Assembly (NCBI GenBank): GCA_964035545.1
Contig: OZ037766.1
Location: 16,500,222 to 16,564,221 of the forward strand
Length of the DNA stretch: 64,000 nucleotides
DNA from: Bugula neritina
Lineage: Eukaryota; Bryozoa; Gymnolaemata; Cheilostomatida; Bugulidae
Reading direction: 5' to 3'
A program made the translations under genes and the position numbers. Shown one piece after another: positions 1 to 12,930 of the stretch. Below the pieces are notes generated by a model. That model had not been told where the DNA came from, did not search any database, and saw nothing but the letters and a program-made list of their open reading frames with translations. Numbering within the stretch: the stretch's first letter is position 1; every line of letters begins with the position of its first letter.

Positions 1-1272
1 TAACTTATATAAAACTCTACATTTTCAAACGCAAATGAATTATTAGGCCAATCAGATACAATCATTAGCTGGTCATGTAGAGTCCAGCCAATCAGAATTG
101 TATAAACTTGCAGCCAGCCAGCGTGCTACCCATCTGCCAAAAACAACCAGCCCATTTACCACTATGTCGATGAAAATGTCATTAAATGTGTTTTGCCAAA
201 ACAGCTGGGGCTGTGGTCAATTTGCACCAGGGTATTTTTTTAAACTTGTACTTTTTATTTGCATTTTTTAAGCACTTAAATTAAACATTTTGAAAAATGA
301 ACTCATGATTCATAAATTTAGGATATGAAATATAATAATGCATGTAATAAAAGTTGCACAGCTATTTCCTAGAAGTATGCATTTTGCATTTGAACTTGCA
401 GAAGTTTATATAAGTTATAGTGGTGAGTATTCTAGAATTGGTACAAGGTACTAAATGTACCAAACTTACATGGTCTATTGCTCTAGTCTTTTCAGTAGGA
501 TTTTCAACAGTTTGGGGTTGTCTTCTCTATCAATATTTCCGTCGACAGTGGTTTAAGTAAATTATTTTGCCTACATTTTAAATTTATAAGCCTTTAGTGT
601 GCCTTCCTAATGCCTGGACAAAACTTTTTACTGCTATAACTTATTTATGTTTTAGGAGTAACTAGAAATTAATTGTAATCCTATTGTTACACCAACTAAT
701 AACAAAGTTGTAGTGAAAAGAGCAATTCGATTTACTTATATTGTGATTGATACGATTCTGAAATAATTTTTTTTTAATATAACTTAGAAAGCATTCAATT
801 TAGGAAAAATAAAAACTGAAAATCTAATACCTGATGCTGTATTATACCCAACATATTTTGATATAAGCTATAATATTCAGCCATCTGCTAGGGCTTTTAT
901 GTTTCAGTATATTTCAATCAGCAATAGTTTTGGGAAACAAGTTATAATTTTTTTACTTTTATTTTGATGAACAAGATACAAATACCCAGCTAACAATCTT
1001 TTAAGTGCTGAAATAATGACATTAGGAATTTTAGTTCAGTTACAAAAACTTGAAGTCTTTTGTAATTCATGAAAGATTGTGTCAGTTTAGTCAACTGGGG
1101 TCGAAAAATTGGTAACTTTTTTTATTGGGTACAAATTTATGTTTTCCACATACAATAATGTTAAATTTTTCCTGCAAGGGGGTGCCTTTAACCAAATATA
1201 ATATTTCTATATACAGTTTTGCAAATAACTATTTGTTATTATTCACCCGATAATATGTCTTGTTATTTGCAG
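1..1272. other. Non-coding; probable intron or upstream part of the SSUH2-like gene
   Basis: I see no convincing exon here. The only noted motifs are two CCAATCAG boxes, near 47 and 87, roughly 40 bp apart, which could be chance. The stretch just before 1273 is pyrimidine-rich and ends in TTTGCAG, so the right end is the 3' end of an intron. Confidence 0.4.
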
Positions 1273-1419
1273 AGGCAAATTCTTAGAGCTGTGCCAGTCA
1301 CTGAGGTGGACTATAAGTTCAAGGACAAGACAACAAGATACTGGGTGTATGGTATGGAGAGACAGGTACACGCCCCTGACTATCCACAACAATGCTGCTG
1401 TGGATGTACTATACTCTGA
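1273..1419 (+). CDS. SSUH2-like protein, last exon (partial gene)
   Basis: This is the 3'-terminal coding exon of a gene whose other exons lie before the window. A TTATTTGCAG acceptor ends at 1272 and the exon opens in phase 0; it encodes 48 residues and a TGA stop at 1417-1419. The peptide has VPVTEVDYKFKDKT, then YWVYGMERQVHAPDYPQQCC and a Cys-rich end (CCCGCTIL). From memory this resembles the carboxyl end of SSUH2 (ssu-2 homologue), a cysteine-rich protein with DnaJ-type zinc-finger similarity; that assignment rests on the terminal motif only. An AATAAA lies at 1600-1605, about 180 nt past the stop. The ATG at 1219 is inside the intron and is not a start. Confidence 0.55.
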   Translation, partial: RQILRAVPVTEVDYKFKDKTTRYWVYGMERQVHAPDYPQQCCCGCTIL

Positions 1420-1599
1420 GCCTAAAGCAAACAGTCTCTGACTTTATCACTCATCTCACCTGATGATTGTAGTTGCGCAATTTAATCAAAGGAATGTCTT
1501 GATTTTATTTTTTTTTTTAAATTTGTTTTATGTGATCAAATTTTAACCTTGTTCTATGTTCTGTTTTACTTAAGAATGCATACCCACACACTATAGCAT

Positions 1600-1605
1600 A
1601 ATAAA
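1600..1605 (+). promoter_or_regulatory. Polyadenylation signal of the SSUH2-like gene
   Basis: A canonical AATAAA sits 181 nt after the TGA of the preceding exon, on the same strand, and is followed by AT-rich DNA. The position is normal for a 3' UTR of this size. The cleavage site cannot be fixed from sequence alone. Confidence 0.45.
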
Positions 1606-1664
1606 CTATATTCACAATACTTAAATTTAAGTTGCATCTTTATTTATAGACTTTTTCTTGGCTC

Positions 1665-1860
1665 TTGGGAGCAGCCATAGTCTAGGGGTTAGAGCGCTGG
1701 CTTAGTAAACACGAATTCATGGGTTTGATTCTCAGTAAAAGCCATTGATGATGTTAGGAAGAGCATCTGGTCATAGTTGCTCCTGTGCCTCATTTGAATC
1801 AGTCCTTAGCTTGATTTAAAAAAACCCTTCTATCAGGGGTTCTTACGGGAATAATGACTA
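1665..1860 (+). repeat. tRNA-derived SINE, copy 1
   Basis: The head has Pol III promoter boxes in the right order: an A-box-like stretch at 1678-1693 (tagtctaggggttaga) and a B-box-like stretch at 1721-1732 (gggtttgattct). After the tRNA-like head comes a core at 1741-1780 containing gatgatgttaggaagagcat. The same core recurs, reversed, at 34599-34561 with 35 of 40 positions identical. From memory, a ttaggaagggcat core resembles the shared core domain of cephalopod and other animal SINEs. The 3' border is approximate. Confidence 0.6.
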
Positions 1861-3085
1861 TAAACTTGCACGAGGTTTTACTTTGGCTGTTTATTACTTA
1901 CAAAATAGTCGTCTAACTTTTAATGCTTGAACCCACTATTCTCAATGTTGGTCTACAGTTAGTTCAGGGATTCTCACTGTTTTACCATTACTGTGCACAG
2001 TAAGACAATCTTACTTATTAAAGCTGCAAAGCAAATGAAACATATTTTTGAAAAATGGCCCTTCTAAATCTATATTGATCACATTATATTATAGTCTCCT
2101 AGGTCACCTGGCTAGCATACACAAACAGTACTTCCATCTACTTCACTCACTCACCATCTACTCACAATTAGCAAATAGTGGTAAGTTGCCTTCTGCTTTA
2201 TTTTATTATTCAATTGTAAGATAACTTTCCAGAGCTAGCAAAAGTGAGACATTTTGTTTTGTGCATATTGAGTCTAAATTAAAGGAAAAAATATAATATA
2301 TATAACTGAGCGAGAAACATGTAAATCCCTTATATGGCACAGTAGCACTGCAGATAACTGAGGCGCATATATTTTTATTGCATATAATATACAAATTTAC
2401 AGCTTGAACACCCCAACTTGAATTTATACAGCCTCTTAGCTGTATGTACATATACTTTGGTAAAAACATTAGTTTCCTCCATTGTTGTTCTGTGCTGACT
2501 AGGCAAATGGGTCAGCACTGCAGCTAACACTTAAATGATTGATTGTGTATGTCAATTCTACACCTCAAACTTACTGTTTACTTTATTGAAATCCAAAAGT
2601 TAATTAGTCAGAATATTGTTTAGGTATCATTCCATATTATTGTGTGTTTGATAAGCATCTGCATAGGCACATTGCAATCTGCTTTACCTGCATTTTGAAT
2701 AGCAAAGGTCAACAATCAACTGCTAAAACAACAAATACTGAATTTGATATTCCACTACTTTAAGTGAGTAAACTGGAGATTTGCAATTGAAATCTTTTGT
2801 TTCTGAATAGACTTTTGTCTCAAAGTTCATTGCGAATTATCACTTGAAATCTTAGACTGGGGCCATTTATATTAACAAGCTAATTGAGTAATTTCACTTC
2901 AGTTTATAGGTTTGTTTGAGCCACAGACTATGTAAATTGAAATTCTTGATATTTAAGGGGCTAGATATGTTACATTTTTTGTATATCTTGATAAAGGTAA
3001 GGGCCTCTTCACAACACTTGTAATAAAAGTGAGCAGCTGCTACTCGGGTTTCTACAAATGAACAAAGTCAAGTGAATTATATTCT
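1861..3085. other. Intergenic AT-rich DNA between convergent genes
   Basis: I see no exon here. The small open frame on the minus strand at 2206-2469 is low-complexity and has no family features. The stretch separates the 3' ends of the SSUH2-like gene (+) and the LRR-Ig gene (-). Confidence 0.5.
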
Positions 3086-3091
3086 TTTATT
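3086..3091 (-). promoter_or_regulatory. Candidate polyadenylation signal of the LRR-Ig gene
   Basis: TTTATT on the plus strand reads AATAAA on the minus strand, 350 nt past the stop of the LRR-Ig gene. It is a reasonable 3' UTR end, but in such AT-rich DNA the hexamer is common. Confidence 0.3.
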
Positions 3092-3440
3092 ATATATGAA
3101 AATAAAGAAGGTTTGTATTGCAGTGATCAAATAAATGAGTAGAAAAAGAAAATCTTGTCAAAATGAGTTCCAGGAGTTTTATATACACAGGTGGTATTAA
3201 TAGCATTGATTGACAACTAACAATAATGACATTATACTGTTCCTACAGAAGGTCATGTTATATTATTTATATACAATAAATTAGAAGAAAAAAGGAAACT
3301 ATGTAAATGCACACATATACTTTTCAATTTACACACCGTCGTATGCATTCAATATCCGTCAACATATTGAGCATTTTTGTTACAGAATATAGAATCAATC
3401 AAATATGAGAGACAGCGTGCTGTGTGCAGGAGCTGCCTAG

Positions 3441-6400
3441 TCAACTTATATGAGAATGGGGTATTGTCCTACAAGCTGTGCAAGTGTCACAAGCTGATGA
3501 ACCTGGAGTTATTCTTCCATTTCCTGCTTGCTGTGCAGAAAACCTTAGGAATTCATCTCGTTCCTCAATATTAGTTGCCATATAATGATTCTCATCATAT
3601 ATCTTATGATATGGTTTATTTGGTGCATTTGGTAAAGGCCTCTGGGCCTGCATCTGGGACGCTTGCAGTGAATGGAGGCTGACTGGATATGGGCCATTTT
3701 TATCACTGCCGTTGCTACTGCTGCTATATTCGCTCATTACTGGTGTAGAATACTGCGTTGCTTTTTTTCGACGGTAAACGCAGAAATGTAAAGTGACAAC
3801 TGTAATGATGAGTGTGCTTATGAAAGTTCCTAATATGGCACCCACCATATCCACTAAAGTGAAGTATTTGATTTTTAGGTAGTGTGTTTCTGTATTGGCT
3901 TCAGATGTCGGGTTAGATAGGATTACATCTTTAGATGTTGCTTGGGAATTACATCCAACACCATTATCTGAACCACCAGCACTTGATGCTTGAAATGGCC
4001 AGTCCACATTAACAGAGAGTGAAATATTGCCACCGTCGTTGGAAGCTACACACCTATACTGTCCCAGGGTCCCTGGTTCATCAGCTAACAACTCTATCTC
4101 ATTTCGGATGCTGTCTTGATTACCGATTGGATCCTTTTCTACAACGACACCATTAGGCCTGTACCAGGAAACCTTGGGTAGTGGAGTACCTCTAGAGATG
4201 CAGGCTAGGGTACCCTTGTCTAGAGAGAAAGACAAGTCAGCTTGCAGCGTCGGCATATCACATGAGAAATCAGCAGCAGACAAACTATCAAAGTATTGCC
4301 CAGTCACATGATCTGGTCCATCACACCGAGGTTCTTCTTTGGTACCCTCCATGGCATCCCGAATTATTGTTGTCTGCGAGTTTAAATCATAAAACTCTTT
4401 GAGCCATTTTGATTGGCAATCACAAATAAGGGGATTGCCATAGATTCTGATGGCTTCAACTTTACTGAACACATCCAGCATGCTTCGGTCAAACCGAGCA
4501 ACCTTGTTACCTTGCAGCATCAGTCTTCGGAGTTTGTTAGTTGACAGTAGAGGCTGGAAAATGTCGGCGGCCAGGTGTTCAATCTTGCATTGCGCCAGGT
4601 TTAATATTTCTGTGGACATTCCAACAAAGGAAGAAGTTGTCAGTTTAATATAGTGGTTTTCTTCAAGATAGAGATAGTTCAATCGGAGGCCAACAAGGGC
4701 GCCTGTGGAGATTATGGCTATGTTGTTGGATGACAAATCTAGAGTGGTTAGTTTAGTCATATCTAAAACAAAAGATAACATAAAATACAATAAATGTACA
4801 AACCAATTGTAAAAGGTTACATTAGTACAGGGTACACGCCCAACTTGAAATATGGTGCAACATCGTATTGTGGCAATATTTATAAATAAGTTCAGCTTAG
4901 AGACATAGTTTCCCTTCTACTAGTGTAGAGGCTGCTGTAATGTGAGTGAGTTTAGCGAGACTCGGTGAGTTAAGTCCACAAGTGACTCACTCCAGTACTG
5001 AATCATGGTGATAGCCAATTAAATCACTTCAGTTTTGATATCTTGTAATTTGTTTTTAGTAAATAACTGAGTAGGTCAAAGGCTTTGTACACACTGGCAC
5101 TTTTTAACAAGCTAATAGGCTGTCTGAATTTCACAAATGTGAGAACATCCTTCCTTATACAAACACCAGTTTAGTGATACATGTTTGATTAGCATCATGA
5201 CCGTGGCATATCATCCTAGCTCATTTAGAAACTTTATAAATTCTTTACAAGAATCATCAAAACCTAATCATACAAACTAAAATGTTACTTGTATCGTTTA
5301 CTGCTTGGTATTTATAAGATGGTGAATAGCAAAACAGTTATTGAGAATTAGTTTAAGAAATGCATTCACTCACAACTTCAACATTCTTCTGATGTTATTC
5401 GAATATCATGATGTAATAGATTTGTAGTAAGCCAAGTGTGTAATTATTTTACACTGATTAGTAAACTTGTTTACTTAAAACTCAACATTTCATTCCAAAA
5501 TAAGCTTTATCAAAATTTGTGAAAATTTTCAAACTTGCCATATTTGCTTTTAAAAGAACCATTTTATATGATTACGATGCTACAAGCTCATTCAGGGCAG
5601 ACTGTGTAGTCATAGAGTAAAATTTCTCATATCCAGTCTGATCGAGTCTCCATCAGTTACAGACCTAAAGACTTACAGCTTTTGCTCTTTTGTTAAAAGA
5701 TATAATTTACAGTATAAAACAATCTAAATAGTTAGAGGCTGTGAAGTAAATCTAGACATAGTAGTTTTGCATTAGAAAAAAAGAAACTATTTTATCAGCT
5801 GACCACATCACTAGACTCAGTGTTTTGAAAGACTCCAATATGGCTGCTAATCAGTTCTAATTAAAATTTTCAAAGATAGCTGGAAACTGAAATGAAGAGG
5901 CCCTTATTGTCCAGTATAAAGAAGCCCAAGCTTTTTTGCTCAGTTGAGGAAGGTAAACCATAAAGGGTTGAATCTGAATAAAATATGCTTTGATCATTTA
6001 ACAGGACACTTGAGTTGACTGGTCCACTTGACAGTCAACACTCCCATTGATGCAAGGCACCTTAAAAACAACAGTTTCTGCTTCTGCTACTCAAAAGTGG
6101 ATTTTGGTGCATGTTGGCTTCATTTTTGGTTATAACTTTAAGGTTTTTGGTTTGGCAGTAATATATTATTTGCTTCTAGACAATGGTTTTACTAAGCTAT
6201 TGAGTCAAGATTGCAGCACAACAATGACACCACCACTAAAGGCAGGAAATTCTCCAAAAGTGTTTACATTTTCTCTAATAGTTTATATAATTGTAGTGAT
6301 TACCTGCACAATATTCTGCAATCTTAGAATTTACAGGTTTGTCCATTAAAGACTAATTAGCAGGCAATTACCCAGGTGCACCAACAGCACACCAGGTGAT

Positions 6401-8396
6401 GCACAGAATCATTAGCTCTGCCCTTAAATCATGGCTTATCAATGAGTCAACAAGTCACTTAAACCAATTCCAGGATTTTGTTGACATATAAACAAATTTA
6501 TAAATAAAACCACAGAACATTTATAATAGAACAAAATAAATTTGCTGGCAGTATAATTGGCTTAAACAAATTTAGTAGTTTTTGAGTGAGGGCCATTAAT
6601 TAATTTGCGATAATGTAATGATAATGCATGCATTATATTTCAGAATCTTTAAAACTTGTATAGATATTCCACTTGTATCCTGTATAAGCCCACACCCTAC
6701 TTTATTAGTTTTCCAGTGATGATACGGAGTTGTCATTGCTTGCATTAAAATCAAAAGTTTTTTAAAGAAAAAACTTTTGATCAAGCAGTCATTTGAGTAA
6801 ATTAATTGCTTATTGCAGTGGCACTAGCCATATAGCAAGTTTTTCTAAACTGATTCAATAACAGTATATTAAGCAGTCTATTAATGCCTTTCTAAGGAAT
6901 GGTGGTTTAGCTTAAAACTTCAACCATTGCAAAACTACCCAATAGAAATACATCCCAGCTATATAATATCTGGAGGTTTTGCTTAGTAGCCAAGGAATTT
7001 TGCTATCTTGGTCTCCTTGAAATTGAGTTGCAACATTTAGCTCACTTTTTGCATTACTTTAGCATGTGTAGGTGTGCAAGCGTTGGCTGGTAAGAATATA
7101 TAGAAGAGAAATGCTAATGCTGGTTAGGTTTACTCAAATATGTAGAAACTGTAAAGTTCCTGTAACAATATTATAGAAGCGGTAACCTATAAGTTCATTA
7201 TTACACACTTGAATGAAAATTTAATATTTTTTTCTTTAGAATATGTTAAGATAAATGGTAGTCTGCATTAAATCAATAACTCAAGTGGGTACATGTAGAT
7301 CACATTGCAGCATATATTAAATACAGAAGGATTACTTATAGAGGTACTTGACCCATAATGTAAGTAATAAACCACCTTAGAGCATTGACTAATATAAAGC
7401 CTATTTACTCCTCTTAAAGTACTTCTTACAGTGAAATTTAGTTTAATTATTGGTGATTACAAATCATGGTATAAAATCTAATGACTGCCTCACCTAAGTT
7501 CTATTAATACAATAACTTTAAATTTGTTTTGTATATGACACCCAAAACTTAAAATGCTGAAATATTTTTTAGGAAGAACAACGATTTTTTTATTTATAAC
7601 AAATGTCAAAGCTTGGCAGATAGACAGGATTGACACTTGGCATTCTGTCTTGACAGCTAGTAGCAGGTTGGTGAGATGTTTTGCTGTTTTTTGATGAGAA
7701 GTGCATTGAGTGCATTGGAAACTAATTACCAGTGTAACCAAATCTTCAAAGACTATACTCAAACCACATTTTCTATTTTTGAATCTTTCTTCTACTTGAG
7801 AGGCATGTTTTAATAGTGGCCCTTAAATCTATTGATTATAATACTGTTCTTTTGATACACACTAGTCAGCTCTTGAAATATCAGTTACTCACTAGCCTGA
7901 AGAGTTTTAAACGTAACCATAGTTTCAAATGGTACAGTCAAATGAGTACAACTCAATCGACCAAAAGGAAAACCTTGTTATTCTATATGTGAATAACAGT
8001 GTAACTCTAGAAGAAAAGAAACCACACCTCTAGTTACATCACCAGCATAACATAGTGCTTTTGAAAGAAAGTTACAGCTTGAGATTTATTGCTGGCAAAC
8101 TCACCTATGAATGTGTGGTAGTTGATGGAGGTAATGCCACAGCCTTTGAGTACCAGATGTTCCAAATTCACATAGTTGGTGAAGTTCTGTCTTTCCAATA
8201 TGGGATTTGTAAATCTATTGAAACTAAGATCTAACTGTTTAGTTTGAGAGTGTATAAGAGGAAGTGATGTCACAGAAGACTGCTCACACTGAGCTCTAGA
8301 ACATCCTGGCAAACACGTGCAGCCATTTATATTATCTATATATTGTGAATATGCAAATGCTGGAATGGTTAGCAGAAGTATTGCTGAATAAAACAT
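3441..8396 (-). CDS. LRR-Ig single-pass transmembrane receptor (kekkon/LRIT-like), 2 coding exons
   Basis: Coding exons are 8396-8105 and 4762-3441. The donor at 8104 reads GTGAGT and the acceptor before 4762 reads TGTTTTAG; the join makes one Asp codon and restores a leucine-rich repeat, giving 537 aa. Domains: signal peptide (about 1-17), Cys-rich LRR N-cap (about 27-38), roughly five LRRs (54-205), LRR C-cap (207-265, NPLICDC...W), one I-set Ig domain (about 272-350, Cys285, Trp297, Cys335 in YRCVASNDGG), a membrane helix (about 398-427) followed by RRKK, and a 110-residue cytoplasmic tail with SYSS-type and Pro-rich stretches. The layout is that of Kekkon, LRIT and related neuronal or signalling receptors, so a cell-surface role is inferred. 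Orthology to one family is not settled. Confidence 0.85.
4763..8104 (-). other. Intron of the LRR-Ig gene (3.3 kb)
   Basis: The intron lies between the two coding exons and splits a leucine-rich repeat after one base of a codon. I see no further exon in it: the join across it is already in frame and complete. Open frames at 6047-6349, 6596-6784 and 7490-7762 have no recognisable domain and AT-driven composition. Confidence 0.7.
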
Positions 8397-8490
8397 GTTG
8401 AGTTCGGTTGCTTGTCTCTGTGTCAGTGAGAGAGCCTGGCTGTTCCGAATATGACGGTTCCTAGAGAAGTTCTACCACCAAATCATTTAT
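8397..8490 (-). other. 5' UTR of the LRR-Ig gene with a possible upstream splice acceptor
   Basis: On the minus strand, TATATTTCAG ends at 8491, 94 nt before the start codon. This suggests that the exon holding the ATG begins at 8490 and that a non-coding first exon lies further up, at higher coordinates. The location of the first exon and promoter is unknown; the more CpG-rich stretch at about 13.2-13.33 kb is one candidate. Confidence 0.4.
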
Positions 8491-9100
8491 CTGAAATATA
8501 CCACAATGTAATAGATGTACTAGCCTGCAGTAATATAAGATACACTAGTTGTAGCCCTGCCAGCCTAAAGATGAATGTGATATTTATACAGCTCCAATAA
8601 AAGTATAAACATATCATTTATCAACAATAAACTTAGCAGTTACCAGCTGTAAAATGCTAAAGTTGCAGCTGAGCTTTCTGTAACTGCTACTGTGCTATAA
8701 AAACCTAATTACAGCCATAGAATCCTAAAAGCATAGCGCAAGCCTTTTTATGGCACATGGGCAACCAGACACCTAAACCTCAGCATAGACATTTTGCCAA
8801 TATTGACTTTGACACACTGCTATACTCTCACTGTTAGTACTGTCTTGTTTTCTTTTCACAATATGGTGGAAAGTGATAAAATAGTCTAATCAGTGATAAA
8901 TTGGTCATGTAATATCTATTCATTAGGCTGTCAGTTGAACAAAAGTGGCAGCTTAGCATTGATAAGTCTGTCAAAGTGGAGGCAAGTGGCCTAATTACGG
9001 TGTAAGCATTTCCATAACTGATCTATGCTAAATTTTTCTCATATATAGGTGTTGACACCTTCTGGTGTGTGTGATCAAATATTATAGTACTTCTTAACTA

Positions 9101-9162
9101 AGTATGAGACTGTATAGGCACAGGTATGCTCAGTATGAGACTGTATAGGCACAGGTATGCTC
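9101..9162 (+). repeat. 31-bp tandem duplication, two copies
   Basis: The unit beginning agtatgagactgtataggca at 9101 is repeated exactly from 9132 to 9162 and then restarts for seven bases. Perfect identity of the two copies implies a recent duplication. Confidence 0.85.
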
Positions 9163-12100
9163 AGTATGAAAACCACCAGGAAGTTTGGAGAGATTAACAG
9201 AAAAAATTACATTTCAACATTTTTCATCAATCATCACTTTCAGTGACACAATTGTTTGCTTTAAGCAGTGTATTGGACAAATGTTGAGATGTGATGGGTA
9301 TCGCCACTAAGTTTTTATAAAAACTATGTGGTTATTTTTGCCAGAAATAGCTTATGGGCTTTGTTGCCTGCTGCAGTATTAATTTCAATAACAAAAGTGG
9401 TTGATTTTCATTATTCATTGTATTGCAGTAATTATGACAAATGTCTGGTAGAAAATAATGAGAACAGCAATGAAGGCGCTTTATCTACACACATCTCCTT
9501 AGTCCAATGCAAAGAATTATCTTTACAACCGAGAAATAAAAATCAGAAACATTATTGCCCATTTGCAATTCAAGACTCAAACTAACAGTCTACAGTTTTG
9601 AGTATACAGCTTCCATTGCATAACTAGAGGTTGCACATCAAAGGTTGTGATTATATTTGACCACGCCAGTCAAGTGTGGAAATCTGATAGGAGTTGTGAA
9701 TGAAGAATGATGAAGACGCTTGGCTGTTTGATATCCATTGAAATTTTTTGCTTAGTCAAAGAAACTTATCTGGTGGAGTATAATTAGTTTTTCTACTTAG
9801 GCTGAAAGTCAATCGTAAACTGTCTTTCCCAGGACTAACACTATCTTGTGTAAGGGTTACATAATCTCTCCATTATGTAAGTGCATCAACACTTTGTTTT
9901 AATTTTGAATAGATGCTTCAACATAGCAAATTGCAAAATGAGAAATTAGCATTGAATCTAAACTAAAATATTTTTTGAGATTATAAAGTCAAGAAAAGAT
10001 GGTTACCAAGGCAACAGAGTGAAATTATGACATATAAAGATAACCAGAAATTGTAACACTGTTTTTATCTGGGAAGTTATTTGATAACAATTGAAAAAGT
10101 GACATCATTTTCTACTTAAAACTATGGCGAAACACTGCATAGACTAATAAAAGCTGATAAACAGAGATTTATATAGAAATTTGTTAAAATACAAACTAAC
10201 ACTTCCCAGTGTGTTGATACAGATCTTGAGTCAAGTCTCTAGTTGTGTAGACAAGCAATTTTATTACAGCGTTGGTATCCAAGTTCACTTACTTAAATTA
10301 AAAGATGCTATTATAAGTCTATGATAAGCAAAATAATTTGAGCTGATCAAATATAATTTCTTTATCAGTAGAAAAGATATACCGCCATTAACAAGCAAAA
10401 TGAATGTAAGGGCGGAGGTTTTTATCAGGAATGTAATAAAGAATAACAGCATTGTCAACAAAAGAGAACAGGCCGTTTGTTATCATAGCAGTGGAACTAT
10501 AAAGTCACTACTAATAGATTTTTTAATAAACTTTCTCTAATTTACAAAATGTTGTGAGTGAGAGACAAGCAAACTTGTCAGGTTGCAGCCTCAAACAGAA
10601 TAAATTTAACTCATAGAATAAGTGTAATTTTACTAGGAAAGGACTGTAATAGTTTGATACCCTCTAGATTGGCGTGATGGTCTATTGGTTGCAAGGCGCT
10701 GAGGAAAGCAGAAGTAGAGTAGTGCAGGAGTAGTGTAAAGAGGGTGGGAAAGGAAACATAGTTTGAGTCAGACAGATTATCTTATCAAGGGGTACAGAGT
10801 AATTATGCAAGAAATAATTATCATTATCAATCAATCATTATATTATTTAGTATGCATGCATTCATTAGATTCTAATAGTTTCAATGCTGGAGGATTTCTA
10901 TAAGAGAGATTATCTTTTCATATTTTCTGCCATAACTTAAAGGTATTTAATACTCCCCAAGGTTTTAACAGTTATTAAGAGAGTAGAAAATAGTTTCTCC
11001 TAATTCTCAAAGAGCCTAAACTTTAAAGTGAATCTAAATAAAAATTGCTGCATTATCCTTTACTAAATTTGCTTACTTTTACTGTTTAAGCATTTGCAAG
11101 ATTGTAAATTACCTATTCCATCATTTTGAGCAGTGGGCAGCTTTGCTACAGTCAGCATAGGTAATTAGTCTAGAATGTTCTACGGCAGCTCACTCGTACC
11201 ATTCTAGTTACCCTCAAGTGGCAGCTGTCTGGGTCAGTGCTGTCACTTAATTACTCATATTTAGCTCTCTAAACAAACCATATTCAGTAGTAAATAATTG
11301 TTTATTTTGTTTGCCTTGACTTGTATTTATTATTGACTGTAACAAGAACATGCCACTATTAATGCGTGACCCAGCGGCCAGCCCAATGTGCTACAGTTGA
11401 ACTTTCTCCAGTCAAAACTACATTCATTGGTATCGTGAGAGTAAAGCATTTGTTGGGCTAATATACATTACATGTTTTATGTTTACTTAACTCTATGCTA
11501 ATTGCTGCTACAGTAGCAATAACCAAGTATTTTTATAAACTGTAGTATACCCTTGAGCCAAATATCACTCTAGAAGCTTTAGTACGAAATCTGTAATATT
11601 ATTTTACTATCAATATTAATCCATCAGGGGTAATAAATGTGTGCCTAATTGCATTTAATGTCCTAGCATAGAGTATGCTTCCTACTATAGACCTCCAGTT
11701 TCTAATCATTTAAGTAATGATGACAAGCCATTAATCAATAGATAGGATGGTAATAAAATATGCTGCCAGCTGCCAGATGATGGTTTTCTCACAAATGGTG
11801 AAATACTGCTGCCTTATTGTTTTATTACATGTACTTTGTAATTTCTAACCTCTCCCTGCTAAGTTTAATGGTTATAGACTACATTAGTCTGGAGTGTAGG
11901 GAAATCTTTCAAGACTGAAACGAGATTAAAGAGGCTAGGTTAGAAAACCAACACTGGAGCTGTCTAAGCATATTAGCTAGGCTCCCATAAATGTGCTATA
12001 ATAACATAGTAATAGAGTTATTCTATTAGTTACTAGGTGACAAGAGTGTTAAGACTGGTTATTGTAAGTGTGAGTGGCTTGCATTGAGTAGGTTCAATAG

Positions 12101-12805
12101 CAGATACTGCGTTAAGAGTAATAAATTAATATTTCCATAAGACCCTCCCCAGAGTGTGGCCATAGATGCAGCCAGGGTGAAATTATGCAAAAGTTATAAC
12201 TAAAAGTCATATTGGCACATCGTGATTATATACAGTGTCACTGCAGTTGTATAACATTATGCAGAAAAGTGAATTTAAATTTAAATTAATGCTAGCTTTT
12301 TATTTATAAAACAGAAGGTTTATTTTACAATTGAGTTCATAACATTTGACGTATGCTTCACGAAAAGAGAGCCAGAACCTGAAATTAATTTATTGGTAAG
12401 AGACTTGGCTAATGCCCTAATAAAATAGATGGTGGTTAGATGATGTAAAACTAGTTGCTATTGTGCAGCTTTATAGCTAATTATATGTTTAGAAATTATA
12501 ATTATCTAACATTGGTAAATGTAAATCCTGCATTGTTTTTATAGTTGTATTCTTGTAATGGTCTTTACTATTTTATCTTTCAATGCTTAAACTCAGAAAC
12601 TGAAAGAGAGTCGGGGTGCTACTGACACTGACACACAATAATTACACTTACAGCTACAGAATAGGATTGTCATCATGATCATTAAAAAATACATTTGATC
12701 ATCGATGATTTTTCAACTGGTTACTGATATGATAACCACAATAAAGTCACTTTTATGCAGTGTGGTTCTACCTTTACCAACCAAAGTTGGCTACAACTAA
12801 ACATA

Positions 12806-12930
12806 TTAGTATACTGTAGTAGTATTAGCATTACTATTACAGTAATTCTATTACTATTACTAGTATTAGTATTAGACTTAATATTACTATAAGTATTAGT
12901 ATAACTATAAGCATAAATATTAGTACAGCT
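12806..12930. repeat. TAGTATTAC/TAT-type simple repeat
   Basis: The tract is a degenerate run of TAGTAT and ATTAC units. The same unit family recurs at 46579-47125 and 61715-61830, so it is a dispersed simple-repeat type of this genome. Confidence 0.7.

Noticed and set aside
1673-1745. Functional tRNA gene
   Set aside because: It has A- and B-box-like stretches, but I could not form a full cloverleaf with acceptor stem; the conserved core behind it marks it as a SINE head.
3377-3574. Small plus-strand gene
   Set aside because: It overlaps the cytoplasmic tail exon of the LRR-Ig gene on the other strand and has no features of its own.
9328-9585. 85-residue plus-strand gene
   Set aside because: No splice context, domain or neighbours; composition matches the surrounding non-coding DNA.
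10665-10760. Third SINE or tRNA-like head
   Set aside because: The A-box-like stretch is fair, but there is no convincing B box at the right distance and no shared core.
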